NCBI RefSeq assembly: GCF_000313135.1
Contig: NW_004457671.1
Location: forward strand, 34,797-98,796
Reading direction: 5' to 3'
Source of the DNA: Acanthamoeba castellanii str. Neff
Taxonomy: Eukaryota; Discosea; Longamoebia; Acanthamoebidae
DNA: 64,000 nucleotides
Shown here: positions 37,571-48,254 of the stretch, piece after piece
How positions within the stretch are numbered: position 1 is the first letter of the stretch
Layout of the letters: each line of letters starts with the position of its first letter
Notes under the pieces: generated by a model
The model's database searches: none
Told to the model about the DNA's origin: nothing
What the model saw: only the letters and a program-made list of their open reading frames with translations
Position numbers and translations under genes: made by a program

Positions 37571-37702
37571 CAGAGCTGTTACACTCAAGAGACACCCTGT
37601 CTCCACAAGCCCCTTCCAGCAGCGGATTAACGGCCGTCCCTTGACCGGTTGCGATCCCTTTCATGACTGAATATACTGGGAGAGAGCGACACTTTTAAAA
37701 GC

Positions 37703-40206
37703 CTACATGCTCACCTTGTAGGAGGTTACTCCTGACTTGTCCTTGTTGGGCAGGTCGAGGTGCTTGGTCACGTCGATGCCCAGCGTCCACAGGTTGTCCA
37801 GGTCGTAGGCCAGCTCCCCGCCATACACACCCAGATCCCGCTCCACCCACCAGTCCCCCTCTCTTCGCCCCTTGCCCCTCTGAGCGAAAGCATACTCGCA
37901 GATCTGCCCACCGCAGACGACACGACACGACACGACACGACACGACACGACACGACACGACACGACACGACACGACACGACACGACCAACGACACGACCA
38001 ACGACACGACGCACAACATTGCACGCGCACGCATGATTGAGTTGGTTACAACCACCAGCAACTCAACTATCATCTCACCCCACGAAGGCAGGCGTACACG
38101 AGTGCGAATGTAGGCGGGCGGCTTATCGGTGAAGGGATTGTGTTGGACCAGGGCGAGAACGGCAGGCGTGTTCTTGAGGAGACCCGCCAGGAAGGCCTTG
38201 TACCACTCGGGCGGGAGCGGGTTGCCCTTTTGCACACTCAGCGGAATGATCCACAGGTGCCAATCCAACCTACACATCCATCCACATTGCATATATATAA
38301 GAATAGGATATATCTATCTCTACACCAATCAACTGTATCAGGGGATAAAATAGATAATATAAAAACAGAAATTATTTCGACATTCTATATTATCTATATA
38401 TTCCAAAATATGAAAAGATGTGTAAGGTGGTAGAAGTACCGAGGCCAGTAGGTGGGCGGGGTGACGATGAGCGGGAGGTGGGATGGGCGGGAGGGCTTGA
38501 AGTAGAAGCCGTAGCGCCGCCAGTCGGTCTGGCCGTCGTCGGAGCCCTCCACCACCAGCTCCCACCGCTTGTCGTGCAGGCCCGCGAACATGCCGTACAC
38601 GTTGACCAGGCAGTAGGGCGACACCAGCCCGTAAAGCCAGTAGACCACATCCGGCAGCGGTCTGGGTTCGGTTGGAAAACAAGAGGCTCAGGGTGGGACA
38701 ATCTGCACGCACCACCGCACCACCGCATAAAGAGAGAGGTGACCTGGTCTTGGTGACGTCGACCAGGGGAACGATGGAGAGAACCAGATAGGCTGCCGCG
38801 TAGGTTACGACCGCCAGCTCGACCCAGGCAGACGCAGTAACCTTGTCTGCTATCCGATTACGTGAGTGACGGACGAGATGAGCGAACGGACTGGAGTGCT
38901 GACGATTGTCGAGGAGTGAAAAAAAAGGGCTAAACCTGACGAGGAGGCGTGCTGCAGGAAGCTGGGCAACATCCAATCGTCCAGGAGAGGAATGCTGGCC
39001 ACCACAGTCGTCAACCCCAGATGGCCGTAGTTACCTTTGGTGAACGAAGGCTGAGTTTCGTTTCACACACAACAACACACACAACACACACAGACACACA
39101 CACACACACACACCACAAACATTCACACGGCGCACGCTGGGTGCGCACCGGTAAGGTTGATCATGGCCATGAGGCCCGCATTGGCGACGAACACGAGCAG
39201 GCGGCCCTCCCACGACGGGTAGAAGACGAGAAAGCACAGCGGCAGCTCCACCACGAGAGCTACCAGGGTGCTCATCTTGTGAGCCCACTTGGGCGTGTAG
39301 AGATGGAAGTAGAACGACAGTCTATTGGGCAGCGGCTGCGTCTCGTAGTGCACCTGTCGCACGACACACGACACACGACACACGACACACGACACACGAC
39401 ACACACACGTTGGAGAAACTGCACGCGTGTGCGGTGTGGCAAAGTGGTGGTACCTCCATGGCGGTGAGGTCGCGCCACTTGGGCGAGCCGAACCACTTGA
39501 CGAGGCCGGCAGAGAGCATCAGGCGAAAGACGAAGAGGCGGAGCACGGCCGAGGGCAGGTGGCAGGAGTAGGCAGCCAGGAGTGGCAGCGAGGTGTGGGT
39601 GTACTTGAGCGGGGAGAGCACGGCGGCCAGCACGGAGAGCTCCACCATCATCGGCTCCGTGAGCAGGATGAACGGACCCAGCACCGTCACCAGCGACAGG
39701 CTACAGAGTCGTGTAGAGGTTCAGAATACACACAAAATGTGAACATGGAGAAGGTGGAAAAAACAAACATCAATAGATGCGTGCCTGCAGAGGGAGATGA
39801 GCCACCACAGCGGGTGGAGCGAGGGGAAGGCGACCAGCAGGGCGGCCGCGAGGGCGCCGAGGGCGCACGCGGCCTTGAGGGCCATATCCGATGATGCCAG
39901 CCAGAACACCGTAGGGTTCCTGTAGAGCGCCAAGTAGAGGCTCTTCCTCCATCCTACATGTTCGGGAAGAAGAAGGATGAGGAATGCAGAAGAGAATGAG
40001 AAGAAGTTGAAGAGAGTAGAGGGGGTGGGAGTACCTGGACTCCACCGCACGCGGATGGAGCGTAGGGCCTCCTGAACGGGTCGCAGACCGTCTCGGCCGA
40101 GGAGACCCGCTATCTGCGCGTAGAACGAGAGAAAGTGGGCAACGTGGCATACTGCCAAGCCTCGCTCGAACAGCTCCCACACCGCCGCGTCTTCCACCTC
40201 CATCAT
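37703..40206 (-). CDS. Lipase maturation factor (LMF1/LMF2 family)
   Basis: Multi-pass ER membrane protein needed in animals for folding of dimeric lipases; the role in a protist without such lipases is uncertain. Starts MMEVEDAAVWELFERGLAVC at 40206 and stops with TAG at 37705-37703. Family blocks are present in order: RLMLSAGLVKWFGSPKWRDL, HYETQPLPNRLSFYFH, GNYGHLGLTTVVASIPLLDD, VNVYGMFAGLHDKRWELVVE, GSDDGQTDWRRYGFYFKPSR, YWPRLDWHLWIIPLS and LVQHNPFTDKPPAYIR. These match the LMF domain through its C-terminal soluble part. Several hydrophobic segments precede and interrupt them. The start codon lies 91 bp from that of the divergent GTPase-CDC123 gene. An intron holds the CGACA array at 37917-38010. 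Confidence 0.85.
37917..38010. repeat. CGACA pentamer array in an LMF intron
   Basis: At least 13 perfect tandem copies of ACACG/CGACA, then CGACCAACGACA variants like those of the 12-bp array in MED12. Lies entirely within one intron. Confidence 0.92.
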
Positions 40207-40297
40207 CTGTTGTTACCTGGCGACTTTTCCTTCGGTGCAACCCCTTTTTTGCTCTCGTTCTTCTTTCGCTGTTTTCCTGTCAGGGAAGGACCACTTC
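40207..40297. promoter_or_regulatory. 91-bp divergent promoter between LMF and GTPase-CDC123 genes
   Basis: The two start codons are separated by only 91 bp of pyrimidine-rich plus-strand sequence with no TATA box. Both 5' UTRs and the core promoters must fit or overlap here, unless an upstream non-coding exon exists. Confidence 0.45.
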
Positions 40298-41940
40298 ATG
40301 GAGCGTGCTGGAGACGCAAGCGTGAGCCTCGTGGTCATCGGCGACTCGCTCGCTGGTGAGATGCCTTGTTCTTTACTGTTTGAATTTATTACGTGATTTT
40401 GGTGATTTAGTGATTCATTGATTCATTGATTTGTTGATTTATTTTCGTGGGCAGGCAAGACAAGTGTGGTGCAGCGGTACATCCATGGTCGCCCGCCGGC
40501 CGAGAGCTATGCGCCCACGGTCATGGACCAGTTCGCCTACGCCGTCAACGTGGGCGACCGCACCATCCAGGTCCACTTGTGGGACACACGTACGCTGCGT
40601 ACTCACCGACACCCACTGCCACACAACACACGCCACACGCCACACCGCACGCCACGCCCTCGTAGCGCGCTAACCTGGATTGTGCACGCAGAGATGTGGC
40701 AAAACGTGGATGCCGATTGCTATCTCCTCTGCTTCGATCTCAGCGACATGTCTGCGCTCGCCCGCATCCAGGACAAGGTGCGGCGTAGACCCCGCACACG
40801 CACCACCGCACACGCACACATCTGTTGCACTCATGTCGTGTGCCGTGTGTCGTGTGCCGTGTGTCGTGTGCCGTGTGGTATGACTGTTTTGGGGGAGTAG
40901 TGGTGCGGGCTGCTGCAGGCCAGAGCCAAGGACACGCCGTTCGTCGTGGTCGGGTGTCGGTCCGACCTGCGCGAGCGCGGCGTGGACTGCATCGACACCG
41001 AAACGGCGGCCCTGGTTGCCGAGGGCCTCGACGCCTGGGGCTACATCGAAGTAAGTGTGCCACCTCCGCCGCCACCTTAAAACCAGTTAAGCTTCTACCA
41101 CCTGCACCCATGCTTACTGGTGCGAGCGTGTTAGTGTTCAGCGAAAACGGGCGACAAGGTGAAGGACCTGTTCGACAACGTCGTGCTGTGCGCGCTCGAG
41201 GGCCAGGCGGAGTCGCGCGCTGCTGCGACGACGACGACAGCGCCCACGGTGCAGGCCACGCCGCCCGGCCAGCGCACGACGGCGGAGGAGACAATAAAGG
41301 GAAAAGAGAAAGCGAACGACAACGACGAAGCCGAAAATGAAGTGCAGCCCGACGAGGGCAAGTTCACCCGGCCTGGCCTCTCAACCGACGAAAAAGGTGC
41401 GTTTCTATGTCGTGTGCGCGTGCGGGTGAGCAGGAGGTGTGTCGTGCGGCGTTTTTCCAACTAACGGCGTTGACGGAGCAGAGAAGTGGGAGAACTTCCA
41501 CTACTGGAACGTGTTCGGAATGGAGAATTGGTATCCGCTGCTGAAGGACTTCACATTCCCCACCACCCTCCTCCCGCTCTCGCAGGAGGAGGCCCTGGCC
41601 TTCGTCGACGTAAGCCCGCTCCTCTCTTCCACACACACGCGCACACGCACCACCGCACACGCATGCGCGCACAGGCACCACCGCACACACTGCACCTTTT
41701 GGCGCGACTCACGCGTGATGTTCTTCGGCGGGTCGACGCGTGTGCTATCACAGTATCAGGAACGGGCGCTCAAGTCGCTTGACCAGGCCGATCTGCCGCC
41801 GGTCACATCGCCCGTTCTCAAGCACCTGTACACCTCCTTCATTCACTCTCTCCCTTTGTCCGCTCATTTACGTTTGTTTTACTGCGTTGGCCAACCCGTA
41901 ACCGCACACGCCGTCACACACACGCACACACACACAACAC

Positions 41941-41992
<52 letters not shown>

Positions 41993-43664
41993 CACGACAC
42001 ACACACACCATCGCACGGACAGAGAAACACGACTCGAGGGGGCATTGGAGGACCACCCCTGCGGCGCGTTCGTGAAACTCTCCGATCGGTGGTACGCGAC
42101 TGGCCCCAGGCCACTTCGTCCACGTGTTCAGATCTGAGCCTTCTCTGATTCATCCGTTCCCGCTGGGGTACCCCAGTCCTAAGGACGGTGCCACGGGCAA
42201 CGGCCGAATTCAACAGCACCTGGACGCCGCCATCGAAAACGTAACGCTTCGCTCCCTACGTTGTGTGTGTGTGTCGTGTGTGTGTCGTGTGTGGCTGAAA
42301 CCCATTGGGGTGTATTGTTTGCTTCAGGTAACTGAACGCAATATCACGAGCAACCAATACGGGCTATGTGCGCTCTACACGTATGATCACCCTCCATGAT
42401 TCATCTTCGCTGCGTCGTGTGTCGTGTGTCATGTGTGGCAGTGTGTGTGTCGTATGTCGCGTATGTGTAAAGACTGAGCTTCCACGTATGTAGGGCGTTG
42501 CACCGCGCGATGCGGGTTGAGAGCGCCGAGGAGGCCCTCAAGCTCCTCCTGATCTCCTTCCGCACCCTGGAAGACGTCAAGGTGCACCCTCGTCTCTTGT
42601 CTGCACTACACCAAATCATCATTTGCAAAACACAACGAAAGACTAAACGACAAACGAAACAATGTCATGAATGAACACAGAAACGCCTGGAGTACCGAGA
42701 GCGGACCTGGAGCCTCTGCGTGGCGGTGCGACAGTGGGTCGACTTCGCGCCCGCCATGCAGTTCAGGGGTACATGGCCGCAAGTTCCCCTGTGTGAGTGT
42801 CATGCGTGTCTCTAACGACGTTGGTTGTTCAACCCTGGTGGCCACCAAGGCTTCGTCTACCAGGGCCGCTTGAACGCGCTGTCGCAGTACTTCTACGACT
42901 GCTACTTCCCCGTGCTGCAACGACACAAGGACAAGATCGAAGCCAGGTAACCAACCCACGACACACACCGACACAGACGACACCCACACCACATGACACA
43001 CACGCCCGATTAACGCGCACAACGGGGCTATAGTTTGGTGAGCTTCTGGCAGTCGTTCCGGGAGAAGGTGCCCTACAAGTCGTACGTGGTCGACTTGGCC
43101 ATACTGCCGTGCGATCTCGACCAGGCCGACCCCTTGCCCGTGCGCATCATCGAATTCAACCCCTTCGTGCGCACCCCCTAAATCTCCCGTCTCTTACTCG
43201 TTGACTCTCCCTGACAGCTTCCTACATGTGTCGTGTCGTGTCGTGTCGTGTCGTGTCGTGTCGTGTCGTGTCGTGTCGTGTCGTGTGTTGTCGTGTGCGC
43301 ACACAGGACTATTACACTGACGGTATTCGCGTCTCCCAATTGTTTCGATTGATTGTGAGAGGTCTTGTTTCGTCTGTTCTCATTTCTTCTTTCCTGCGCA
43401 GCGGCCATGTTCAACTGGCTGGCGGACAAGCAGACGTTCCGCGAGGGTCCCTTCGAGTTTCGCATCAACGAGGCACGCCCGCCGCAATCATCACCATCAC
43501 CATCAATCTTGAAAATGTCTTACGTTTTGGAGTGCGGCACCCACTGACCGGCCAAGCAACTGTTCCTGGTGGTACAGACGGCGGCGGTCGTGGGCAGCAA
43601 CGTGTGGTGGATCAAGCTCATGAAGAAGCACCTCGCCGAACGAAACACCAACAACCGGGCATAG
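40298..43664 (+). CDS. Fusion of a degenerate Rho-like GTPase domain with a CDC123/D123 ATP-grasp domain
   Basis: One spliced gene with two domains. Residues 1 to about 165: small GTPase with P-loop GDSLAGKTS (exons 40298-40355 and 40455-40589), Rho-like YAPTVMDQF, VHLWDT, CYLLCFDLSD, FVVVGCRSDLR and ECSAKTGD. After a 60-residue charged linker, exon junction G|AG at the next intron keeps the frame into a CDC123 domain: WNVFGMENWYPLLKDFTFPT, GAFVKLSDRSPKDG, WVDFAPAMQFRGFVYQG, ALSQYFYDCYFPVL, KSYVVDLAIL and RIIEFNPFDYYTDAAMFNW. The last two blocks keep the D, E and N expected to bind metal-ATP in this ATP-grasp family. CDC123 itself promotes eIF2 assembly. The stop is TAG 43662-43664. There is no stop, promoter-like gap or required Met between the halves, and no CAAX end on the GTPase. 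Confidence 0.8.
41932..42010. repeat. CA microsatellite in an intron of the GTPase-CDC123 gene
   Basis: About 75 bp of near-perfect CA repeat with CACGAC interruptions at both ends. Confidence 0.85.
43226..43290. repeat. CGTGT pentamer array in an intron of the GTPase-CDC123 gene
   Basis: About 12 tandem CGTGT units, ending 16 bp before the acceptor of a 16-nt microexon (43307-43322). This is the reverse-strand version of the array in the LMF intron. Confidence 0.9.
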
Positions 43665-43761
43665 TTCTACATCGGGCACGACTCCATCGCACTGTAGTCA
43701 TCATTTTTGTTACATGTTTGATCAAGACCCCAGACCACCACCGAGCGACGCGTCATCAAAC

Positions 43762-43930
43762 ACAATGCTGCCGCCCGTGGTCGAGAAGCCCTTGACGGGC
43801 GCTGCCCTCACCGGCACCACCGGCCGCCCACCAGCACCAGCCACTCGCCTAGCGGTGCCTAGCATGGTGCGGGCGGCGTCGACGCTGAGCGGCGGCTGTC
43901 GCCAAGCTTTCTGCTACCTTGTTCTCCCGC
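43762..43930 (+). pseudogene. Truncated duplicate of the CsbD/hydrophilin-like gene
   Basis: The segment beginning ATGCTGCCGCCCGTGGTC aligns with the antisense of 48490-48660. It shares MLPPVVEKPL, then TGAALTGTTG, then the GAGCGGCGGCTGTCG block. The copy is on the plus strand, lacks both ends of the gene, loses the frame after about 25 codons and is followed by an ACACG array. No start, splice or stop suggests expression. The region 43665-44041 holds nothing else I can support. Confidence 0.75.
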
Positions 43931-44041
43931 CGCACACGACACGACACGACACGACACACGGGGATGTGACCAAATCTTACGTTCGTTCGTTTACATGGTA
44001 AGCACGGCCCGGGACATGGGAGAGGTTGTGGTGGTATCAAC

Positions 44042-44970
44042 TCAGCTGATCTGGTTGATCAGCCCTCGGCCCCACTTGAGGTAGATGATGACGCCGATGG
44101 AGGCGATGAGCAGGAGGATGATGAGCACCAGGATGATCTTGTTGGTGATCACCCTCCTGCTCATGCCTAGCAAAATCGTTCGCGTGGTCTTCATGTTGTC
44201 ATTGACATCTTGCACCTGCAGCATTATATGTAACATGCTATTAGCATGATTGTGTTGTGTGTGTGTGTGTGTGGTGTGGTGTGTGTGGTGTGTGTGTGTG
44301 GTGTGTGTGTGTGTGGTGTGTGTGTTGGCGCGATGCGTGTGAGTTGTGTGCGGTGTGAGACGTACCTTGCCGTAGGCTCGTTCGAGTTTCTCCCGGTCCT
44401 CCCTCAGCTGGCCCTGAATCTCGTACCCGATCTGCTCGCTCTGCAGCGCCGTGCGGTGGGCCTGTGCGCAGGAGGGCGACACCACCGGTGAGAAGAACGA
44501 AGAACGAATGCGACGATGAAGAGGAAGAGGAAGTTGAAGTTAACCAACCACGCCGTTCATGGCGGACAGAGAAGTAGAAGAGAGAGAAGGAGAGAGAGAG
44601 CCGAACGTACTCGGGCGAGGCGGTCGCTGTGGTCGTCGAGGCGTTCGTTTGTGTGAAGAAGCCGCGAACGCTGGTCTGAAGCCAACGCCTGGCAGATGAG
44701 AAAAGTGAGCATTAAAAAGAGAATGCATAATAATGAAGTGATGAATATTGGGATGCAATTAATTGTGTCGAAGATCGATTGAATTACTGTTAGTTTTCTT
44801 TGGATGGGAGGGAATGCGGGCTGGTGTACCTCTACGTCATCATTTTGCCAATCGCGAGCCCCCGAAAAGAGGCTGTCTGGATTATATGCGCCTCGCCCTC
44901 CATAGTTGGAGGGAGGCGGGGCCGTAGCCGCAGCTCCATAGGAACGTGTGTTGGGGGCCTTGCCTGCCAT
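44042..44970 (-). CDS. Vti1-like Qb-SNARE, short form
   Basis: Membrane-anchored SNARE for Golgi-endosome fusion. Exon 1 (44970-44830) encodes MAGKAPNTRSYG, a Pro/Gly/Tyr-rich head ending DVE; exon 2 is about 44692-44610; two further exons end at TGA 44044-44042. The SNARE motif runs ERLDDHSDRLAR to QDVNDNMKTTRTILLGMSRR, with SEQIGYEIQGQLREDREKLE matching Vti1 (EQIGxEI..L). The central-layer residue appears to be the Gln/Asp typical of Qb, then comes VITNKIILVLIILLLIASIG, a single C-terminal membrane anchor. The protein is about 160 residues; typical Vti1 is near 220 because of an N-terminal three-helix domain, which is absent here. NPSN/other Qb types are alternatives. Confidence 0.75.
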
Positions 44971-45438
44971 GGGTGTATGTTCTCACAAGTCTAATGTAGC
45001 CCCTGTTGTGAGAAGAACAGTTGTTCGCCTTTCCGTAATTTATTCTCTTTTTCCTCGATTTTCTCTTCTCCCCCCCAAAGGAAACAAGTACAAAAAATTA
45101 AATCATTTCTCGGCCTGGCGGCGGCTGCCGTTGTGGTAAATGCCGAGTAGACGCGACGGCGCACGAACAAGTGCGGGCAGAAGACGCCGACACCCACCAC
45201 AACGCCAACACGCCGCCCGCCAGCCTGGCCGAGCGATGGATGCACGGCGCCTTGTTGTTGTTGAGTTCCATTGTTTTTGACTGGCGCAAAGAGAAGAAAC
45301 CCATTGATGATGATGGTTGCGAGGTGCTCGTCACGATCACGATCACGTGATTCGTTTTGTCGGCCTCCAAAAAGGAAGAAGCTCAGTCAACAGAAGAACA
45401 AGACAGAAAAAGAAAGAAGACCCCAAGCACGGCAGAAG
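44971..45438. other. Divergent spacer with a possible fragment of the neighbouring regulator
   Basis: About 470 bp between Vti1-like and the Zn2Cys6 gene. At 45205-45245 the sequence GCCGAGCGATGGATGC, preceded by a CCGCCCGCCA-type stretch, resembles the last codons of the Zn2Cys6 gene at 47730-47776. The match is short (about 35 bp) and may be a relic of tandem duplication. No exon is supported. Confidence 0.35.
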
Positions 45439-47776
45439 ATGGAGACGGAGGCGGACTGCCACAGCTCCTTGTCCTCGCACCATCAGCAGCCTGCCACCGA
45501 CACAGAACGCGCCGGCGCCGCGGGGCCAAAGGCGTGCGCAACGTGCCGTCTGGCCCACGTCTCTTGCGACCGGTCCGTGTTGCCACTCCCCCAAGGCGCC
45601 CAACCAAAAATATAATCTGTTATTTATTTAATTTTATTTGTAATATATATTACAAATAAAAATATAATCTGTTATTTATTTAATTTTATTTGTAATATAT
45701 ATATTTTTATGCATTATAAATAGGAACCAGCCGTGCGCGCGGTGCATGCGGCTGGGCAAGACCGACAGCTGCCAGCCGTCGCCCACGCGCAAGCGCGGCC
45801 GCCCACGCAAGGCCCCATCCGACGAACAACCACCAGTAAGGCACCACCAACCACAACTGAGCAAGCGCGCCTGCATTCGGCCCACGACGACCAACGCTGT
45901 GGTAATGTCTGACGACACCACCACCTCCTGCCAACACCTGCCGTCACTGCAGCTCTGCCCTACAACGACAGCCAACTCAGCATCGCCAACCACCACCACC
46001 ACCACCTACGCTGGCTCCACTTCGCTGCCTTCGTCGTCGCCGTCGCGGTCATCGTCATCACCAGCAGACGAGGGGTGCGCGTCGTTTTCACAGCCCGAGG
46101 CGAGGTCTCTTCCCGGCCACCAGCGATTCGCGCCGGCGGCGGGCCAGAAGCAGGAGCAGGACTCACAGGGGCTGCGGTCGCTGCTGATGCTGGTGGTGGA
46201 CCAGATGCGCGAGATGCGGCGCGAGAACGAGCGACTGCACGACACCATCGCCCAGCTGTGCACCACACAGAAGGAGACCGAGCGCAGGCTGGCGCGCATG
46301 GAGCAGGATTACCAACCATCAAGCTCACGCAGACACGCATGGAGCTGGAGCTCAACCAGAAGAGCGACCACCACGCCACAACCCACCGACTTGACCACGT
46401 CCACACCCACACATGCCCCGCGTGCCCGCCTTCGCTTTCGTCTTGCCTGGCGGCGGCGGCGGCTGCGCGACCAGCAATCCCACCGCAATTGGACTCCCGG
46501 CCAGTACCTCGGCACAGTCGTCGTCTTGGTGCGTTGGCGTGCCGCACGTCGCGGCCGCGGCGCCCACGACGTCGCGAGCCGAAGTAGAGCGGTTCATCGC
46601 GCAGACGCTTCCGTTTCTGCGGGCGTTCGATCAGTCTTCGCTCATCATCCGCGACTTGCAGTACACGCCCGCCCGGCTTCCACGACTTCCAATCTGCTCC
46701 GATTGTTGTATACCCACTGCAATGTTCTGTGTACTCAACCCCCGTGGCGTGGGGCGTGGCGTGATCTGGACAGACGTCCATTCGTCGTCATGCACATGAA
46801 CGAGGTCGAGACGCTGGACGACCTGATGCCCATCATCGTGTACGCGTCACCGTCCCTGTGCAGCCTCCTCGGCTACAACTCCGTACGCCGCCGCATTGCC
46901 CGTCCCACCCTCACCTGCCCCGCACACGACGCACACACGCACACACACACGACGCACACACGACGCACACGACTCACACCACCGCGGACGGGACGGCTGA
47001 CTGTGGTACCGGTGGGCGGGGATGGTACTAACCCAACCAACAGTTTGAGCTGCACGGCTCGCCGATAGCTTCGTTCGGCTTCGCGGACCAGGAGTTTTTG
47101 CCAATGTTCGTGGAGATAGCGCTGACGCCGTCGCCCACGCCCGTCGGCCTGCCCCTCGGGGCGACCGGCGTCTTTGACACGAAAGACGGGCGCAGCGTGC
47201 GGGTGTCCACCACGCACCAAGTCCTCTACAGCCAACGACAGATGGTACTGCTCCGGTCACGAGCCCATTCTGATTTTTAACCATACAACACCCAACACGA
47301 CACACACACACACACAGGCGCAATGGCTCATCATGCAGGTTGACAAGGTTCTAGAGTCGGCACCGCTCACGACGCCGGGCCTACGTGTCGTAAACGACCC
47401 CACTGCCCGAGCGATTGCCCGAGCGCACCTGCTCACGCGGCTGCCGCATTCGCTGCTCTTTGAGCTCCGCGGCCGCGGCCGCGAGTTGACAACCACCACC
47501 CAACTGCCCGATGCCGCACACCACCACCGAGATTCGCACCATTGCCTCCACCACCACCAGGCGTTCGTCGAGCCGCTAACGAGCCAGCAGCAAGACGATG
47601 TAGGGGCGATGCAGCCTGAACTACGGGCAGATGCCGAACTGGAGGAGCTCATTCGGGTACTCGGGTCGCCGAGCCAGGGCAGCGGCGGCCGGGTGCGTTC
47701 GCCGCAGATGACGATGGGCTTCACCTCGCGCCCGCCACCCACGCCCTCCAGTCTCGCCGAGCGATGGATGCGCTGA
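45439..47776 (+). CDS. Zn2Cys6 transcription factor with AT-hook and PAS-like domain
   Basis: Predicted DNA-binding regulator of the fungal binuclear zinc cluster class. Starts METEADCHSSLSS. The zinc cluster is split by an intron (about 45573-45722) but joins exactly as CATCRLAHVSCDR + NQPCARCMRLGKTDSC, giving CX2CX6CX5CX2CX7C spacing. It is followed at once by an AT-hook (KRGRPRKAP). A Ser/Thr/Gln-rich region leads to a coiled coil (DQMREMRRENERLHDTIAQL). Further on, IVYASPSLCSLLGYNS, FELHG, then ATGVFDTKDGRSVRVSTTHQ form a PAS-like fold. The stop TGA is 47774-47776. The domain order cluster, coiled coil, PAS resembles fungal gluconeogenesis activators of the ERT1/AcuK type; target genes here are unknown. 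Middle exons (46310-46780) are only partly resolved. Confidence 0.75.
45606..45706. repeat. Tandem duplication of an AT-rich 51-bp unit in an intron
   Basis: The unit beginning AATATAATCTGTTATTTA is repeated almost perfectly after 51 bp (45609 and 45661). It occupies most of the intron that splits the zinc-cluster codons. Confidence 0.92.
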
Positions 47777-47819
47777 GCCGAGCGCAACCTGCAAACGGAA
47801 CAAATAAGATTGAGAGAGG

Positions 47820-48110
47820 GCCACCGCCGTGAATGCGACTGTGACAGCAGACGCGCAGACGCGCATGGAGCTCAACAAGATGATGGCGATTCATCAATGA
47901 TGGCGAGTCACTCCCGTTCACAGCCGGCACAACCGTGCGCTGGACTGCTTGCAGAAGGTGAAACAATAGGGTGAAACCAATAGGGGTGGTCGGGACAGAC
48001 ATTGCCGGTGATCATCATCAGGCGGCCGTTCCTGCTCGCGCGGCCGCCGCATTCGCTGCTCGCTGGGCAGTGCAAGTTGACCACCGCCCCCCAACCGCAC
48101 CCATATCACA
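47820..48110 (+). pseudogene. Decayed partial duplicate of the Zn2Cys6 regulator
   Basis: Downstream of the gene, ACGCAGACGCGCATGGAGCT resembles 46326-46345 of the gene. The stretch at 48028-48110 (CGGCCGCCGCATTCGCTGCT, then AGTTGACCACC) matches 47430-47510, which encodes RLPHSLLFEL and RELTTTTQLP. Intervening exons are missing and frames are broken. The rest of 47777-48254 shows no gene. Confidence 0.65.
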
Positions 48111-48254
48111 ATCTTAATTGAAGGCCCACCCACACACCAAGCCAACACGTCATCAACATCTATATCTATGGATATACTGTATTTCTTCATTTCTTCTAAT
48201 ATAACCAGAAACATGAAGGGGGCGGCATGTTGCCCAAGGCTATTGGCATTGATC

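Larger units (their letters stand above)
36067..37702. other. Gene-poor region with several related repeat copies
   Basis: Some 1.6 kb between CASC3 and LMF that holds three related repeat copies on the plus strand (36440-36640, 37185-37380, 37425-37570). A 202-codon open frame on the minus strand, 36524-37132, ends inside copy A; it has no family signature and shares its last 35 codons with the repeat at 26030. The block at 36840-36900 is also found, inverted, near 26285. Best read as a small nest of one repeat family rather than a gene. Confidence 0.5.

Noticed and set aside
37917..38010. Regular short repeats that might suggest a CRISPR array
   Set aside because: The units are 5 bp, contiguous, without unique spacers, and lie inside a spliced eukaryotic intron with no cas genes.
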